From NCBI GenBank assembly GCA_963781595.1, contig CAWAGG010000001.1:1-64000 (forward strand): a DNA stretch of 64,000 nt, written 5' to 3'. The position numbers and the translations under genes are program-made. Each line of letters begins with the position of its first letter. Position 1 is the stretch's first letter. Origin of the DNA: JBEDUK01 sp963781595. Lineage in GTDB: Bacteria > Actinomycetota > UBA4738. The notes beneath the pieces were generated by a model, which was not told where the DNA came from, did no database searches, and saw nothing but the letters and a program-made list of their open reading frames with translations. Of the stretch, positions 51,011-59,549 are shown piece after piece.

Positions 51011-51511
51011 TCACTCCCACCGGTGATCGCCGGTCGCGCCGTCGATCAGCTCGCGCAGGATGTCCATATGCCCGGCGTGCCGTGCGGTCTCCTCGATCAT
51101 GTGGATCAGCACCCAACGCATCGAGACCGGGTCGCCGAACCACGCGGTCCCGACGTCGTCGACGTCCAGTTCGTCGATCACCCGGTCGGCCGCGGCCCGG
51201 GCGCGGCCGTAGAACGCAACGATGTCCGCGGTGCTCTCGCTCGGCTCGACGCGGAGGTCGGCGTCAGGGTCGTCGACGTCGAACGGGAGCGGTTCGAACT
51301 CACGCCCGAACGTCTCGCAGAACCAACCGTATTCCACGGCTGCCAGGTGTTTGACCATGCCCAGCAGGCTCGTACCCGAGGGCGTCATCGGCCGTCGCAC
51401 CTGCTCATCGTCGAGACCCCCGAGCTTCCAGAGCACGACGTCACGGTGGCGGTCGAGGCTGACGTACAGGCTCTCCTTCTCGCCGCCGCGGAACGGAACG
51501 CGCTGTGGCAT
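51011..51511 (-). CDS. DinB family (DUF664) protein
   Basis: A 166-residue four-helix protein with the DUF664 pattern: VPFRGGEKESLYVSLDRHRDVV near the start, TPSGTSLLGMVKHLAAVEYGWF with the first His, then SMRWVLIHMIEETARHAGHMDIL supplying further His ligands, and ELIDGATG at the end. It starts ATG 51511 and converges with the other DinB gene across 34 bp. It may be a mycothiol- or bacillithiol-linked transferase; function unknown. Confidence 0.87.
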   Translation of the reverse strand: MPQRVPFRGGEKESLYVSLDRHRDVVLWKLGGLDDEQVRRPMTPSGTSLLGMVKHLAAVEYGWFCETFGREFEPLPFDVDDPDADLRVEPSESTADIVAFYGRARAAADRVIDELDVDDVGTAWFGDPVSMRWVLIHMIEETARHAGHMDILRELIDGATGDHRWE

Positions 51512-51638
51512 CCGCGGACCGTAGCACTCGGCCCCGTACCCTGCCGCGACCCCGTTCATCGGGCTTGGGCCGAAGCGTCTCGACGCGAGGCGACGACTAA
51601 GCTCGAACCAGCCGAACGACCGATGCTGGGAGGTCGCG

Positions 51639-52280
51639 ATGGGTACGTTCCGGTTCCAGATGGCCATCTCGCTGGACGGGTACGTCGCCGGCCCCGACCA
51701 GAGCGAGGAGGACCCGCTCGGTGTCGGCGGTATGGACCTCCATCGGTGGGTCTTCGACCTCGCGGCGTGGCGCAGGCAGCAGGGCATGGAGGGTGGCGAG
51801 ATCAACGCCAGCACGCCAGTGATCGAGGAGGCGCTGGCGAACGTCGGCGCGACCGTGATGGGACGGAACATGTTCGGTGGCGGGCCTGGCCCATGGCGCG
51901 AGGACCCCCCGTGGAACGGTTGGTGGGGCGACGATCCTCCCTACCACGTCCCGGTCTTCGTGCTCACCCATCACCCCCGCGCGCCGCTGGAGATGAAGGG
52001 CGGCACGACGTTCGTCTTCGTGACCGACGGGATCCGGTCCGCGCTCGAGCAGGCGAAGCACGCCGCGGGCGACAGGGACGTGTCCCTCGGCGGCGGCGCG
52101 AACGCCGTCCAGCAGTACCTCGCGGCTGGGCTGATCGACGGGTTCGAACTCCACGTCGTCCCGATCGTGCTGGGTCGCGGCGAGCGGCCGCTCGAGAACG
52201 TGGGCGACCTCAGGGTCGAACAGGTCCGAGCGATCGAGGCGCCCGGCGTCACCCACATCAAGTACAGGGTCGTCAGGTAG
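51639..52280 (+). CDS. Dihydrofolate reductase family (RibD C-terminal domain) protein
   Basis: A 213-residue NADPH-binding reductase-fold protein. It begins with the strand FRFQMAISLDGYVAGPDQ, has GATVMGRNMF for the dinucleotide, VFVLTHHPR and DVSLGGGANAVQQYLAAGLIDGFELHVVPIVLG. SD GGGAGGTC precedes ATG 51639. These proteins are widespread, with mostly unknown substrates. It converges with the AadA-like gene, overlapping by 8 bp at the 3' ends. Confidence 0.89.
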   Translation: MGTFRFQMAISLDGYVAGPDQSEEDPLGVGGMDLHRWVFDLAAWRRQQGMEGGEINASTPVIEEALANVGATVMGRNMFGGGPGPWREDPPWNGWWGDDPPYHVPVFVLTHHPRAPLEMKGGTTFVFVTDGIRSALEQAKHAAGDRDVSLGGGANAVQQYLAAGLIDGFELHVVPIVLGRGERPLENVGDLRVEQVRAIEAPGVTHIKYRVVR

Positions 52281-53034
52281 AGCGCTCACCGACCAGCAGC
52301 GCGATCTCCGCGGCGACGTACTCGGCGTAGGCGTTGACCTGCGGCCGGAGGTCGTCCCAGCGTTCTTCCTCATCTCCGAGGTAGATCGCGCGTGCGCGCG
52401 CCAGGACCGGGCGGTGCTGCTCGAGGAGCCGCGGCAGCGCCCAGTCCGCCGCGGCGTCCTTCGACAGCACCTGATCCGTCACGATGCCGCTCCAGATCCG
52501 CGCTAACGTCAGGACGACGTTGCGTGTATCCGTCTCGAGTTCCTCCAGCAGCCCGTCGACGCCGTGCGCGAGCGCAGCGACGAAGTCGGACCGGGGAACG
52601 GGGTCGAAGACCTCCGCCGGCGGTGGCCCGAACAACGGCGCTTCGCAGAGCAGCACCATCCGGATCAGCGACGCGAGGTCCGGGTTCGTCACCGACGGCC
52701 ACGGCTCGACGTCGCCGCGTTCGAACTCGGTCCGCCACCAGTCGCCGTACTGGAGGTCCATCCGCGGCGGGTAGCGCCACGGCCGGATCTGGCCCTCGAC
52801 GACGAGCGTGACCTCGATCGGACGGGGATGGCCCGACAGCGTGAGCAGGCGGGAGACGAGCCGCCGCTTCTCCTGAAGCGTCGTGGGCCTCGCCGAGACG
52901 ATCATCACATCGAGGTCGCTGCGCGGCCGCAGCCCGCCGAGGACGGCCGAGCCGAACAGGTAGGCGCCCACGAGCGCGTCACCGAGCACGTCGTGCACGG
53001 CCGACACCGTCAGCTGGACCTGATGGTCGTTCAC
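52273..53034 (-). CDS. AadA-like aminoglycoside (3'') nucleotidyltransferase
   Basis: A 253-residue protein matching ANT(3'') enzymes along its length. The nucleotidyltransferase motif is G28-S29 with D40 and D42 (YLFGSAVLGGLRPRSDLDV). It continues with EVTLVVEGQIRPWRYPP, FDPVPRSDF, RNVVLTLARIWSGIVT, SKDAAADWALPRL and ARAIYLGDEEERWDD, each paralleling AadA. Such enzymes adenylylate streptomycin and spectinomycin. It starts GTG 53034. It is chromosomal, without integron or mobile-element features nearby. Whether it confers resistance is not shown. Confidence 0.85.
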   Translation of the reverse strand: MNDHQVQLTVSAVHDVLGDALVGAYLFGSAVLGGLRPRSDLDVMIVSARPTTLQEKRRLVSRLLTLSGHPRPIEVTLVVEGQIRPWRYPPRMDLQYGDWWRTEFERGDVEPWPSVTNPDLASLIRMVLLCEAPLFGPPPAEVFDPVPRSDFVAALAHGVDGLLEELETDTRNVVLTLARIWSGIVTDQVLSKDAAADWALPRLLEQHRPVLARARAIYLGDEEERWDDLRPQVNAYAEYVAAEIALLVGERST

Positions 53035-53119
53035 CCCGGCGATGCCCTCACGAGCTCCGAATCATAGGATGCGTGTAGGGGGCATCCGCCCCCGACCCCG
53101 TGAGGCGAGAGGAGGAGCG

Positions 53120-53488
53120 ATGACCGGTCAGCCGGTGCACATCGAGATCCCCGCGGACGACACGGCGAAGGGACGCGAGTTCTGGGGAACGCTCTTCGGG
53201 TGGCAGTTCGAGAACTCCCCCGGCGTGGACGAGTACCACATGGCCCGGATCAGCGACCAGGCCGGCGTGGCGGTCACGAACATGGAGCCCGGTAAGCGCG
53301 GGATCCGGACCTACTTCGACGTCGACGACATCACCGCCGCCGTCGCAAGCGTGCGGGAGCTCGGCGGAGAGTCAGGCGACGCGTCCCCGGTGCCGAGCAT
53401 GGGGTGGTTCGCCGTTTGCACCGATCCCAACGGGAACGAGTTCGGCCTCTGGCAGAACGACACGTCGGCTCCGCCGCCGAACGCGTAG
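53120..53488 (+). CDS. VOC family protein
   Basis: A 122-residue glyoxalase-fold protein of the CFP30-like type. It begins HIEIPADDTAKGREFWGTLFGWQF and ends AVCTDPNGNEFGLWQND, the conserved C-terminal metal-ligand strand. The start is ATG 53120 with strong SD GGAGGAG. Ligand unknown. Confidence 0.88.
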   Translation: MTGQPVHIEIPADDTAKGREFWGTLFGWQFENSPGVDEYHMARISDQAGVAVTNMEPGKRGIRTYFDVDDITAAVASVRELGGESGDASPVPSMGWFAVCTDPNGNEFGLWQNDTSAPPPNA

Positions 53489-53558
53489 CCCTCGGTCACC
53501 AGGTCGCCCGGTCGGCGTCGGCGCCGCGGAGACATGCGCCGCGCTAGGGTCTGTCGTC

Positions 53559-54563
53559 ATGCCGCAGCCGATGGACGCCGTCGACCGGGTCGCCACGGAG
53601 ACGGGGTTCTCCGGCGTCGTGCGGGTCGACGGGCCCGATGGCGTCGCGTTCGCGAGGGCGTACGGGCTCGCGGATCGCGGGCACGCGATCCCCAACACGA
53701 CCGCCACGCGGTTCGCGATCGCCAGCGGCTCGAAGGGCATGACGGCCCTGGCGGTCGTGAGCCTGATCGACGACGGCGCGCTCGGGCTCACGACCACGGC
53801 GCGCTCGGTGCTGGGCGACGACCTGCCGCTGATCCGCGACGACGTCACTGTCGAACATCTGCTGGCGCACCGATCGGGCATCGGCGACTACCTCGACGAG
53901 GACGCCGGCCACGCGATCACCGACTACGTGATGCCGGTCCCCGTACACGAGCTCGCGACGACCGAGCAGTTCCTCGCGGTGCTCGACGGCCATCCCACGG
54001 CGTTCCCACCGGGCGAGCGATTCTCCTACTGCAACGGCGGCTTCGTCGTGCTCGCCCTGATCGCCGAACGCGCGAGCGGCGTCCCTTTCCACGACCTGGT
54101 GCACCAACGGGTGTGCGAGCCAGCGGGCATGGGCGACACCGAGTTCCTGCGGTCCGACGAGCTCCCCGGGAGCGCCGCCATCGGCTACTTGTCGGTCGAC
54201 GGCCCCAGGACGAACGTGTTCCATCTCCCGGTGCGCGGAACCGGGGACGGCGGGATCTACTCCACGGCCGCCGACATCGGTTCGCTGTGGAACGCGTTCT
54301 TCGCCGGCAGGATCGTGTCGGAGGACTGGGTCTCCGAGATGGTGCGGCCCCGCAGCGACTGGCCGGAGGAGTCGAGGCGGTACGGCCTCGGCGTCCACCT
54401 CCACGCGTCGAGCGACGTCGTGATGCTCGAGGGATACGACGCCGGGGTCTCGTTCCGAACGACCCACGACCCGGCCGCGGCCGCGACCTACACCGTGATA
54501 TCGAACACCTCCGACGGCGCGTGGCCGATCGTGAGGCTCCTCGACGAACGCACCGCGATCTGA
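53559..54563 (+). CDS. Serine hydrolase of the class C beta-lactamase/esterase family
   Basis: A 334-residue protein. The active-site SxxK is S56-G-S-K59 and the YxN motif is Y157-C-N159. The third motif lies in the region of FHLPVRGTGDGGIYST. No signal peptide is visible, so it is probably cytoplasmic and more likely an esterase or peptidase than a resistance beta-lactamase. A TAGGGT box (53545-53550) ends 8 bases before ATG 53559, which suggests a leaderless mRNA. Confidence 0.85.
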   Translation: MPQPMDAVDRVATETGFSGVVRVDGPDGVAFARAYGLADRGHAIPNTTATRFAIASGSKGMTALAVVSLIDDGALGLTTTARSVLGDDLPLIRDDVTVEHLLAHRSGIGDYLDEDAGHAITDYVMPVPVHELATTEQFLAVLDGHPTAFPPGERFSYCNGGFVVLALIAERASGVPFHDLVHQRVCEPAGMGDTEFLRSDELPGSAAIGYLSVDGPRTNVFHLPVRGTGDGGIYSTAADIGSLWNAFFAGRIVSEDWVSEMVRPRSDWPEESRRYGLGVHLHASSDVVMLEGYDAGVSFRTTHDPAAAATYTVISNTSDGAWPIVRLLDERTAI

Positions 54564-54624
54564 TCGGAGCGCGCGGCCGGAAGGGTAGCCGCGTCCCCTT
54601 CGTGCGACGTGGCCCTGACGCGAT

Positions 54625-54656
54625 GAGGGACCCGGGTCGTCGACGCCGGGTCCCTC
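54625..54656. terminator. Bidirectional hairpin between convergent genes
   Basis: A perfect 11-bp inverted repeat GAGGGACCCGG/CCGGGTCCCTC with a 10-base loop. It lies between the serine hydrolase stop (54563) and the converging PepSY-like gene stop (54680). No T-tract. Its position and strength suit a bidirectional terminator. Confidence 0.62.
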
Positions 54657-54679
54657 GACCGCATCCACCCGGTCCGTCG

Positions 54680-55141
54680 TTAGGCTCCGCTACCGGATCC
54701 GTCCCGCGGGCCGCCGCCGAAGCCGTTGACGGTGCTCGTCACCTTGAAGTTGCTGTCCAGCTTCACGGTGACGAAGCTGCCGTCGGCCTTCTGCATGTGC
54801 GCCTCGTAGGCGGCGCCGCCCGAGTCGGTCTCAACCCGGATGACCGTCGCCCCGGGAACGGCCGCCTTCGCCGCGGCCGTGACCTTCGAAGCCGCCCCGT
54901 CGGTGAGCAGCGTCTCCCCGGGCCCGTGCGCGACGGTGGCGGGATCCATCCACGCGCCGGACCCGTTCGAGCCCGGGGCCGTTGCGGTCGCGGTGTTCGA
55001 GCTCGACGTCGACGTGCTCGAGCTGGCTGCGCCCGCGATCTGCGACCCGGCCAGGATCCCGCCGGCGAGCAACCCCGCCCCCAGCAGACCCGCGGCGCCG
55101 AACCACCGTCGTACGGTCGCCTTCCTTCCGTTCGTCTCCAC
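54680..55141 (-). CDS. Secreted or membrane-anchored PepSY-like protein
   Basis: A 153-residue protein. The N-terminus VRRWFGAAGLLGAGLLAGGILAG-type segment (about 10-32) is a membrane anchor or signal peptide. A Ser/Thr-rich linker follows. The C-terminal part (about 75-145) has the alpha-beta pattern of a PepSY domain: AASKVTAAAKAAVPGATV, then VETDSGGAAYEAHMQKADG and FVTVKLDSNFKV. It starts GTG 55141 with SD AAGGAGG. PepSY domains often inhibit or tune proteases; no protease adjoins it. Confidence 0.78.
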   Translation of the reverse strand: METNGRKATVRRWFGAAGLLGAGLLAGGILAGSQIAGAASSSTSTSSSNTATATAPGSNGSGAWMDPATVAHGPGETLLTDGAASKVTAAAKAAVPGATVIRVETDSGGAAYEAHMQKADGSFVTVKLDSNFKVTSTVNGFGGGPRDGSGSGA

Positions 55142-55237
55142 CTCGATCCTCCTTCCGGCGACGCCCGGTGCGCCGCCTTCGGGACGACACGTTCGGCCCC
55201 CGAGCTGTGACCGCGGTCCGACGAACCTGTGAACGGC

Positions 55238-56623
55238 CTAAGGATCGCCGACGGCCGTCGCCGGGGGCGCGGCGGGCGCTCGCCGCGCCTCGAGCAGGGC
55301 GATCACGATGTACGCGACGGCCACGCCGACGATGACCAGCGGCGCCTCGGCCGCACCTGCCTGCGAGACGATCAGGGCCAGCACGACGGCCGACAGCGGA
55401 AGCTTGAGCACCGACACGACCGCGACCCCGATCAGCACACCCACGGCGGGGGTCTCGCTGAACCCGGGGAGATGCCCGGCGAGGAGGCCGCCCGCGATCC
55501 CGAGGAAGATCGCCGGGAACGTCGGGCCGCCCCGTGCGCTGCCCAGGGAGATGCCCCAGGCGGCCCCCTTGAACAGGACCAGCAGCGCGATCGTGCCCAG
55601 CGAGATCGCCGCCGCGTCGTTCACGATCGGGTTCATCTCGTCCTGCCCGGAGAAGAGCACGGCGGTCGCGGGCTGCCCGGTGACCTGCGCGAACGTGATC
55701 GCCAGGCCGGCGATCACGAGGGCCGCGACCGGCACGAGCACCAGCGGGCGTTTCGCGACGTACCGTCGCGTCGCGCGGCCGAGCTCGACGATGGCGAACA
55801 CGACGATCGCGGCCACGATCGCGAGCGCGATCGACCAGAGGAAGTCGACGTAGGTGGGGTGTGGGTAGGCCGGCAGGGATAGTGGGCTGATCGCGTATGC
55901 GCTCGAGCTGAGCCCGGTGCCGGACCCCATGCCGATGAACACGAGCGACCCGATCCCGGCCGCGATCAGACCGGGCAGCAGGACCAGCGGGAGGGTCGGC
56001 CCGCCCAGGCCCGCGGCTTCGATGATGATCACCGCACCGATGATCGGTGACCCGAAGATCGTCGAGAGGGCGGCGAAGCTCCCGGCGGCGGCCAGGACCA
56101 ACTTCCCCTGATCGGGAACGTCCCTCTTCGTGAGTTGCACCGCGAGGAGCGCGAGCCCCGTGCCGAGCGCGATCAGCGGCGCCTCCGGGCCCAGCACGAG
56201 CCCGAGGCCGATCGAGGCGAGCGCCGCCAGCAGGACGCCGGGGAGCTGGACCGGCTTCGTCGCGGGCCCGGACTTGAGGCCCTCGGACGGCTCATGGCCC
56301 CCGCCCCCGGGCAGGCGCTCGATCGCGAGCGCGACGATCACGCCGGCGATACCGAGCACCGGGAGCGGCCACCACCACGGGAGGGCGTCGAAGCCCAGCG
56401 CGTTCGGCAGGTCCGTGTACACCCACTGCTGGATCCCGTGGATCAGCTCGAGGAAGGCCCAACACGCCACCGAGACCAGCACGCCGATCAGCGCCGCGAA
56501 CACGAGCAGCGCCCGGTAGCTCGTGCTCCGGATCAACGCTCCCGGATCTACCGGCGGGGTAGCCACGCCGCCCGCGGCCCCTCCCCCTCCCGTTCGCCCG
56601 GCAGATCCCTCGGCGTCCGTCAC
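55238..56623 (-). CDS. CLC family chloride channel/antiporter
   Basis: A 461-residue polytopic membrane protein. The gating glutamate lies in LGPEAPLIALG, a variant of GREGP. GSPIIGAVIIIEA follows, and GSARGGPTFPAIFLG corresponds to the GxFxP anion-site segment. The serine of the first selectivity loop is not obvious (GGGGHEPSEGL). About ten to twelve helices are seen. The start GTG 56623 follows GGAGGGGG by 8 bases. It probably exchanges chloride or fluoride for protons. Confidence 0.86.
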   Translation of the reverse strand: MTDAEGSAGRTGGGGAAGGVATPPVDPGALIRSTSYRALLVFAALIGVLVSVACWAFLELIHGIQQWVYTDLPNALGFDALPWWWPLPVLGIAGVIVALAIERLPGGGGHEPSEGLKSGPATKPVQLPGVLLAALASIGLGLVLGPEAPLIALGTGLALLAVQLTKRDVPDQGKLVLAAAGSFAALSTIFGSPIIGAVIIIEAAGLGGPTLPLVLLPGLIAAGIGSLVFIGMGSGTGLSSSAYAISPLSLPAYPHPTYVDFLWSIALAIVAAIVVFAIVELGRATRRYVAKRPLVLVPVAALVIAGLAITFAQVTGQPATAVLFSGQDEMNPIVNDAAAISLGTIALLVLFKGAAWGISLGSARGGPTFPAIFLGIAGGLLAGHLPGFSETPAVGVLIGVAVVSVLKLPLSAVVLALIVSQAGAAEAPLVIVGVAVAYIVIALLEARRAPAAPPATAVGDP

Positions 56624-56738
56624 GCTCGGATCCCCCTCCGCTCGAATGGCCTCGCTGCCTGACCCGATCCGGGCAACCGTACCCCGTGTTCCTCGCAGAG
56701 GCGCGGTACCCGGTCGAAGTGGCCCGGCGTCAATCAGG

Positions 56739-56768
56739 GTTGACATCCACGGAGACGTCAACTACGGT
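56739..56768 (+). promoter_or_regulatory. Promoter with flanking inverted repeat for the HTH-ClpN operon
   Basis: TTGACA (56740-56745) and TACGGT (56763-56768) are spaced 17 bp; the ATG at 56775 lies 6 bases after the -10, so the mRNA is probably leaderless. The arms GTTGAC (56739-56744) and GTCAAC (56757-56762) form a perfect inverted repeat that covers the -35 and reaches the -10. It is a likely operator for the HTH protein encoded first. Confidence 0.72.
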
Positions 56769-56774
56769 TGCTCC

Positions 56775-57014
56775 ATGACGACGAACGAGGAGCCACAGGC
56801 TCGCGACCCGAGGGACGGCCTGGCCTCGGTGGTCGCGTTGCGTCAGCTCGCCGACCGCCTCGAGGCCACCGAGGTCGAGCGCGCGATCCGCGCGGGCTGG
56901 ACGTGGAGCCGTGTCGCCGAGGCGCTCGGGGTGACCCGCCAGGCCGTCCACAAGAAGTACGCGAAACGCATCTCGGCGGCGGGGGTCGCGACGGGAAGGA
57001 GACGCGATGTTTGA
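56775..57014 (+). CDS. Small helix-turn-helix DNA-binding protein
   Basis: A 79-residue protein. A helical N-terminal part (LASVVALRQLADRLEATEVERAI) is followed by an HTH at about 42-66, WTWSRVAEALGVTRQAVHKKYA, a MerR/sigma-like 'recognise and turn' pattern, and a basic tail. The start ATG 56775 coincides with the predicted transcription start. It overlaps the ClpN-domain gene by 8 bp. It probably controls its own operon through the inverted repeat at its promoter. Confidence 0.82.
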   Translation: MTTNEEPQARDPRDGLASVVALRQLADRLEATEVERAIRAGWTWSRVAEALGVTRQAVHKKYAKRISAAGVATGRRRDV

Positions 57015-57501
57015 ACGGTTCGACGATCGCTCGGCGGCGGTGGTGACACAGGCGCGGGAAGAAGCGCGCCTCCTCGGGGCGAACCGGCTCGAGGCCGAAC
57101 ACCTCCTCCTGGCGCTCGCACGGCAGGCGACGTCCGACGCGGGGCGCGTTCTGGCCGAGGCGGGCCTTGACCACGCCGGCGTGCGGCGCGCCCTCGACAC
57201 CGAACTCGAGCGGAGCCTCGAAGCGGCCGGGATCGCGGGCCCCACGATCGCATCGGCCGTCGCGGAGCTCCCGCTGCCGGCGACGGCACAACCTCGCTGG
57301 GGCGCGTCGGCGAAGGAGGCGATGAAGCGCGGGCTGACCGTCGCTCAGACCCGTCGGGATCGCTCGATCCTGCCGATCCACCTGCTGCTCGGCGTCCTCG
57401 CATCCAGCGAGGGGACCGTGCCGCGCGCGCTCGACGCGGCCGGGGTCGATGGGTCGGCACTCGCAGCACGCGCGGAGGCTTCGCTGAACCGATCGGGATA
57501 G
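57007..57501 (+). CDS. Stand-alone Clp N-terminal domain protein
   Basis: A 164-residue protein with two Clp N repeats and no ATPase domain. Repeat 1 includes FERFDDRSAAVVTQAREEARLLG and EAEHLLLALA; repeat 2 includes SAKEAMKRGLTVAQTR and PIHLLLGVLA. Such proteins resemble the N-domain of ClpC or ClpB and may act as adaptors or substrate binders. It is cotranscribed with a small HTH protein, overlapping it by 8 bp, a pairing seen in Actinobacteria. Start ATG 57007 has SD AAGGAG. Confidence 0.87.
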   Translation: MFERFDDRSAAVVTQAREEARLLGANRLEAEHLLLALARQATSDAGRVLAEAGLDHAGVRRALDTELERSLEAAGIAGPTIASAVAELPLPATAQPRWGASAKEAMKRGLTVAQTRRDRSILPIHLLLGVLASSEGTVPRALDAAGVDGSALAARAEASLNRSG

Positions 57502-57537
57502 CGAAGGGCGCCGAGGCCGCCGGCCGGTCGACGCCGG

Positions 57538-58260
57538 TCAGGTCTCGGGCTGGTCGCGCCACCACATCCTCAGCTCTCCGACTGGGCGGAAGCCGAGCCG
57601 GAGGTACAGGCTCTCCCCCTCGGGGCTGGGGGCGAGGACGGACGGCAGGCCCGAGTCGGCCAGCAGCGCCGCGCGCGTGATCGCTGTCGCGTAGCCGCGC
57701 CGCCGGGCCGACGCGATGCTCGTGACGCCGAACACCCCGATGGCCGCGTCCGTCTCGTAGCTCGCCGCGGCCGCGACCGGCCGCCCGCCGACGCGGCCGA
57801 TCCAGTTCGTCATCCGCGGTTCGGCGAGGATCGTCGCGGGATGGGCGGCGCCGACGTCGACCGCCGTGTCCTCCGCCTCGAACCCCCGCACGCTGACGGC
57901 CTCGAACTCCTCGACCTCAGGGGGCGTGCGGGCGCGGACGATCTCCAGCTCCGGCGGCACCCGCTCCGGCCCGAGCGGGCCGACGGGTCGGAGGAACCAG
58001 GGTTCGGCGTCGCGGCGTTCGAACCCGAACCGTTCCAGATCGAGGCTGGACCACGCGTCGCACACCGTTCCCGACGTCCCTGCGAGCGCCTCCGGCCGCG
58101 CGTCGCGCCGCCGCGAGATCGCGGTGAAGTACCAGGGCTGCGGTGGCTGGCCGAGCAGCCGCCACGCGTTCTCGTCCGTCGCCGTCCGAAGGCCGAACGC
58201 GCGCATCCACGCGTCGTGCCAGCCGATGCACGCATCGACGCACAGGGTCACCTCGTCCAT
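57538..58260 (-). CDS. GNAT-fold acetyltransferase
   Basis: A 240-residue protein. The C-terminal GNAT core includes VGGRPVAAAASYETDAAIGVFGVTS, the acetyl-CoA loop ARRRGYATAITRAAL and LGFRPVGELRMW. The N-terminal half is a divergent GNAT-like region with several Trp and Cys residues. Starts ATG 58260 and ATG 58269 are both possible. It converges with the HTH-ClpN operon. Substrate unknown. Confidence 0.8.
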   Translation of the reverse strand: MDEVTLCVDACIGWHDAWMRAFGLRTATDENAWRLLGQPPQPWYFTAISRRRDARPEALAGTSGTVCDAWSSLDLERFGFERRDAEPWFLRPVGPLGPERVPPELEIVRARTPPEVEEFEAVSVRGFEAEDTAVDVGAAHPATILAEPRMTNWIGRVGGRPVAAAASYETDAAIGVFGVTSIASARRRGYATAITRAALLADSGLPSVLAPSPEGESLYLRLGFRPVGELRMWWRDQPET

Positions 58261-58318
58261 CGCGCACATGAGCGTAGGCGAGCCGTCGCCGCGCCGGCGG
58301 AACCCGATCGAGCCCCCG

Positions 58319-59389
58319 TCAGCCGGCCGGGTCGGGCGCTGGTGCTTGCCCTGCGGGCTCGTTCGCCCGCCGGAGCCAGATCTCCCGCCAGTACGGATAG
58401 ATGCTTCGCGGGCAGAACTGGTGGTAGTCGGCCGTGCAGATGACGCCCTCCAGGATGATGCAGTCACCGGGGAGCTCGAGCATCCTGCCCGTCTTCTCGT
58501 CGACGAGCCGATCGACGCGCCGGAGGACGCGGGCGCGCGTCCCGCAGTAGCGGAGCATCTCGACGTCGAACCGGAGCCCGCGGTTGTGCCCCCCTTGGTC
58601 AAGGGTCGCGAAGATCTCTTCCTTCGACTTCACCTCGACCAGCTCTCCCGGCTGGAGGTCGAGCAGCTCCTTCGGGGTCTTGCCATGGAGCGCGCCGTCG
58701 ATGAACGGGTAGTTCTTGCCCCCGTGGATCCGCAGCCGCATCGGGAGGAACCGCCGGCTGGCGTCCTGGAACTTGTTGAACACCAGGATGACAAGGCCCC
58801 GGACCATCTGGAGGAGTCCGGCGTTCCCCGAGCGAACGTCCTCCGCGTACTGTCGGGCGTCCCAGCCGGCGATGTGGACCGACGCCGCTTTCGGAAGGTC
58901 CGTCGCCTGGCACGAGTAGATCGGTTCGCCGCTCGCGTCAGCGCCGGCGCGCGTCGCGAGCTGCAGCATGGTCACCGTCCGCGCGGGATCGGTGGAGTCG
59001 GTCATGGCATCGGCCGGCGCCTCCGCGTCCGGCCTGGGCTCCACGCGCTTGAGCCAGGCCTCCTTCCAATAGATCATGCACGCGGCCTGGCACCCGTCGT
59101 GGGCCCCTCCGTCGCACCGCAGGCCCTCCAGGTGCACCGCGCGCTCCATCCGGTACATCCCCGTGTTGCCGATCGTGTCGCAGGCCTTGATCGCTCGCCG
59201 GTAGACACGGAAGCGCCCGCCACAGTACTGGAGCATCTCGGGCATGAACGGAAGACCGTCAAGCCGTCCGCGCTCGTCCAGGGTCGCGAGGATCTCGCCC
59301 TGGCTCCGCACCTCGACCAGTTCGCCGATGCGCAGATCGAGCCGGTCGGAGCTCGAGGGCCGTCCGGTCCGCCCGTCGTGTATCTGCAT
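58319..59389 (-). CDS. Uncharacterised protein with two tandem cysteine-containing domains
   Basis: A 356-residue soluble protein whose function I do not recognise. It has two homologous halves. Residues 22-115 read GELVEVRS, ILATLD, FMPEMLQYCGG, VHLEGLRCDG and YWKEAWLKR. Residues 248-341 read GELVEVKS, IFATLD, FDVEMLRYCGT, IILEGVICTA and YWREIWLRR. Conserved cysteines pair as C56/C282, C92/C318 and C100/C326; the first half adds C70 and C104, the second C310. A 130-residue linker with VRGLVILVFNKF separates them. The start of each half resembles an SH3-like beta barrel. Metal or Fe-S binding is possible. It is divergent from a flavodoxin gene by 160 bp. Confidence 0.8.
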   Translation of the reverse strand: MQIHDGRTGRPSSSDRLDLRIGELVEVRSQGEILATLDERGRLDGLPFMPEMLQYCGGRFRVYRRAIKACDTIGNTGMYRMERAVHLEGLRCDGGAHDGCQAACMIYWKEAWLKRVEPRPDAEAPADAMTDSTDPARTVTMLQLATRAGADASGEPIYSCQATDLPKAASVHIAGWDARQYAEDVRSGNAGLLQMVRGLVILVFNKFQDASRRFLPMRLRIHGGKNYPFIDGALHGKTPKELLDLQPGELVEVKSKEEIFATLDQGGHNRGLRFDVEMLRYCGTRARVLRRVDRLVDEKTGRMLELPGDCIILEGVICTADYHQFCPRSIYPYWREIWLRRANEPAGQAPAPDPAG

Positions 59390-59549
59390 CTCGTCAGACT
59401 AATCGGTCGGACCGACGACCATCTGGACGCCCCGGGCGCGATCGGCTGGTCGACGGGCTCCCCGGCCGCCACTCCGGGGGCCGTCCGACCCCTAAGCATG
59501 TCTCCGCGCCGCGGCACCATGGGATCAGCGGTCGACGAAGGAGGGTTCG

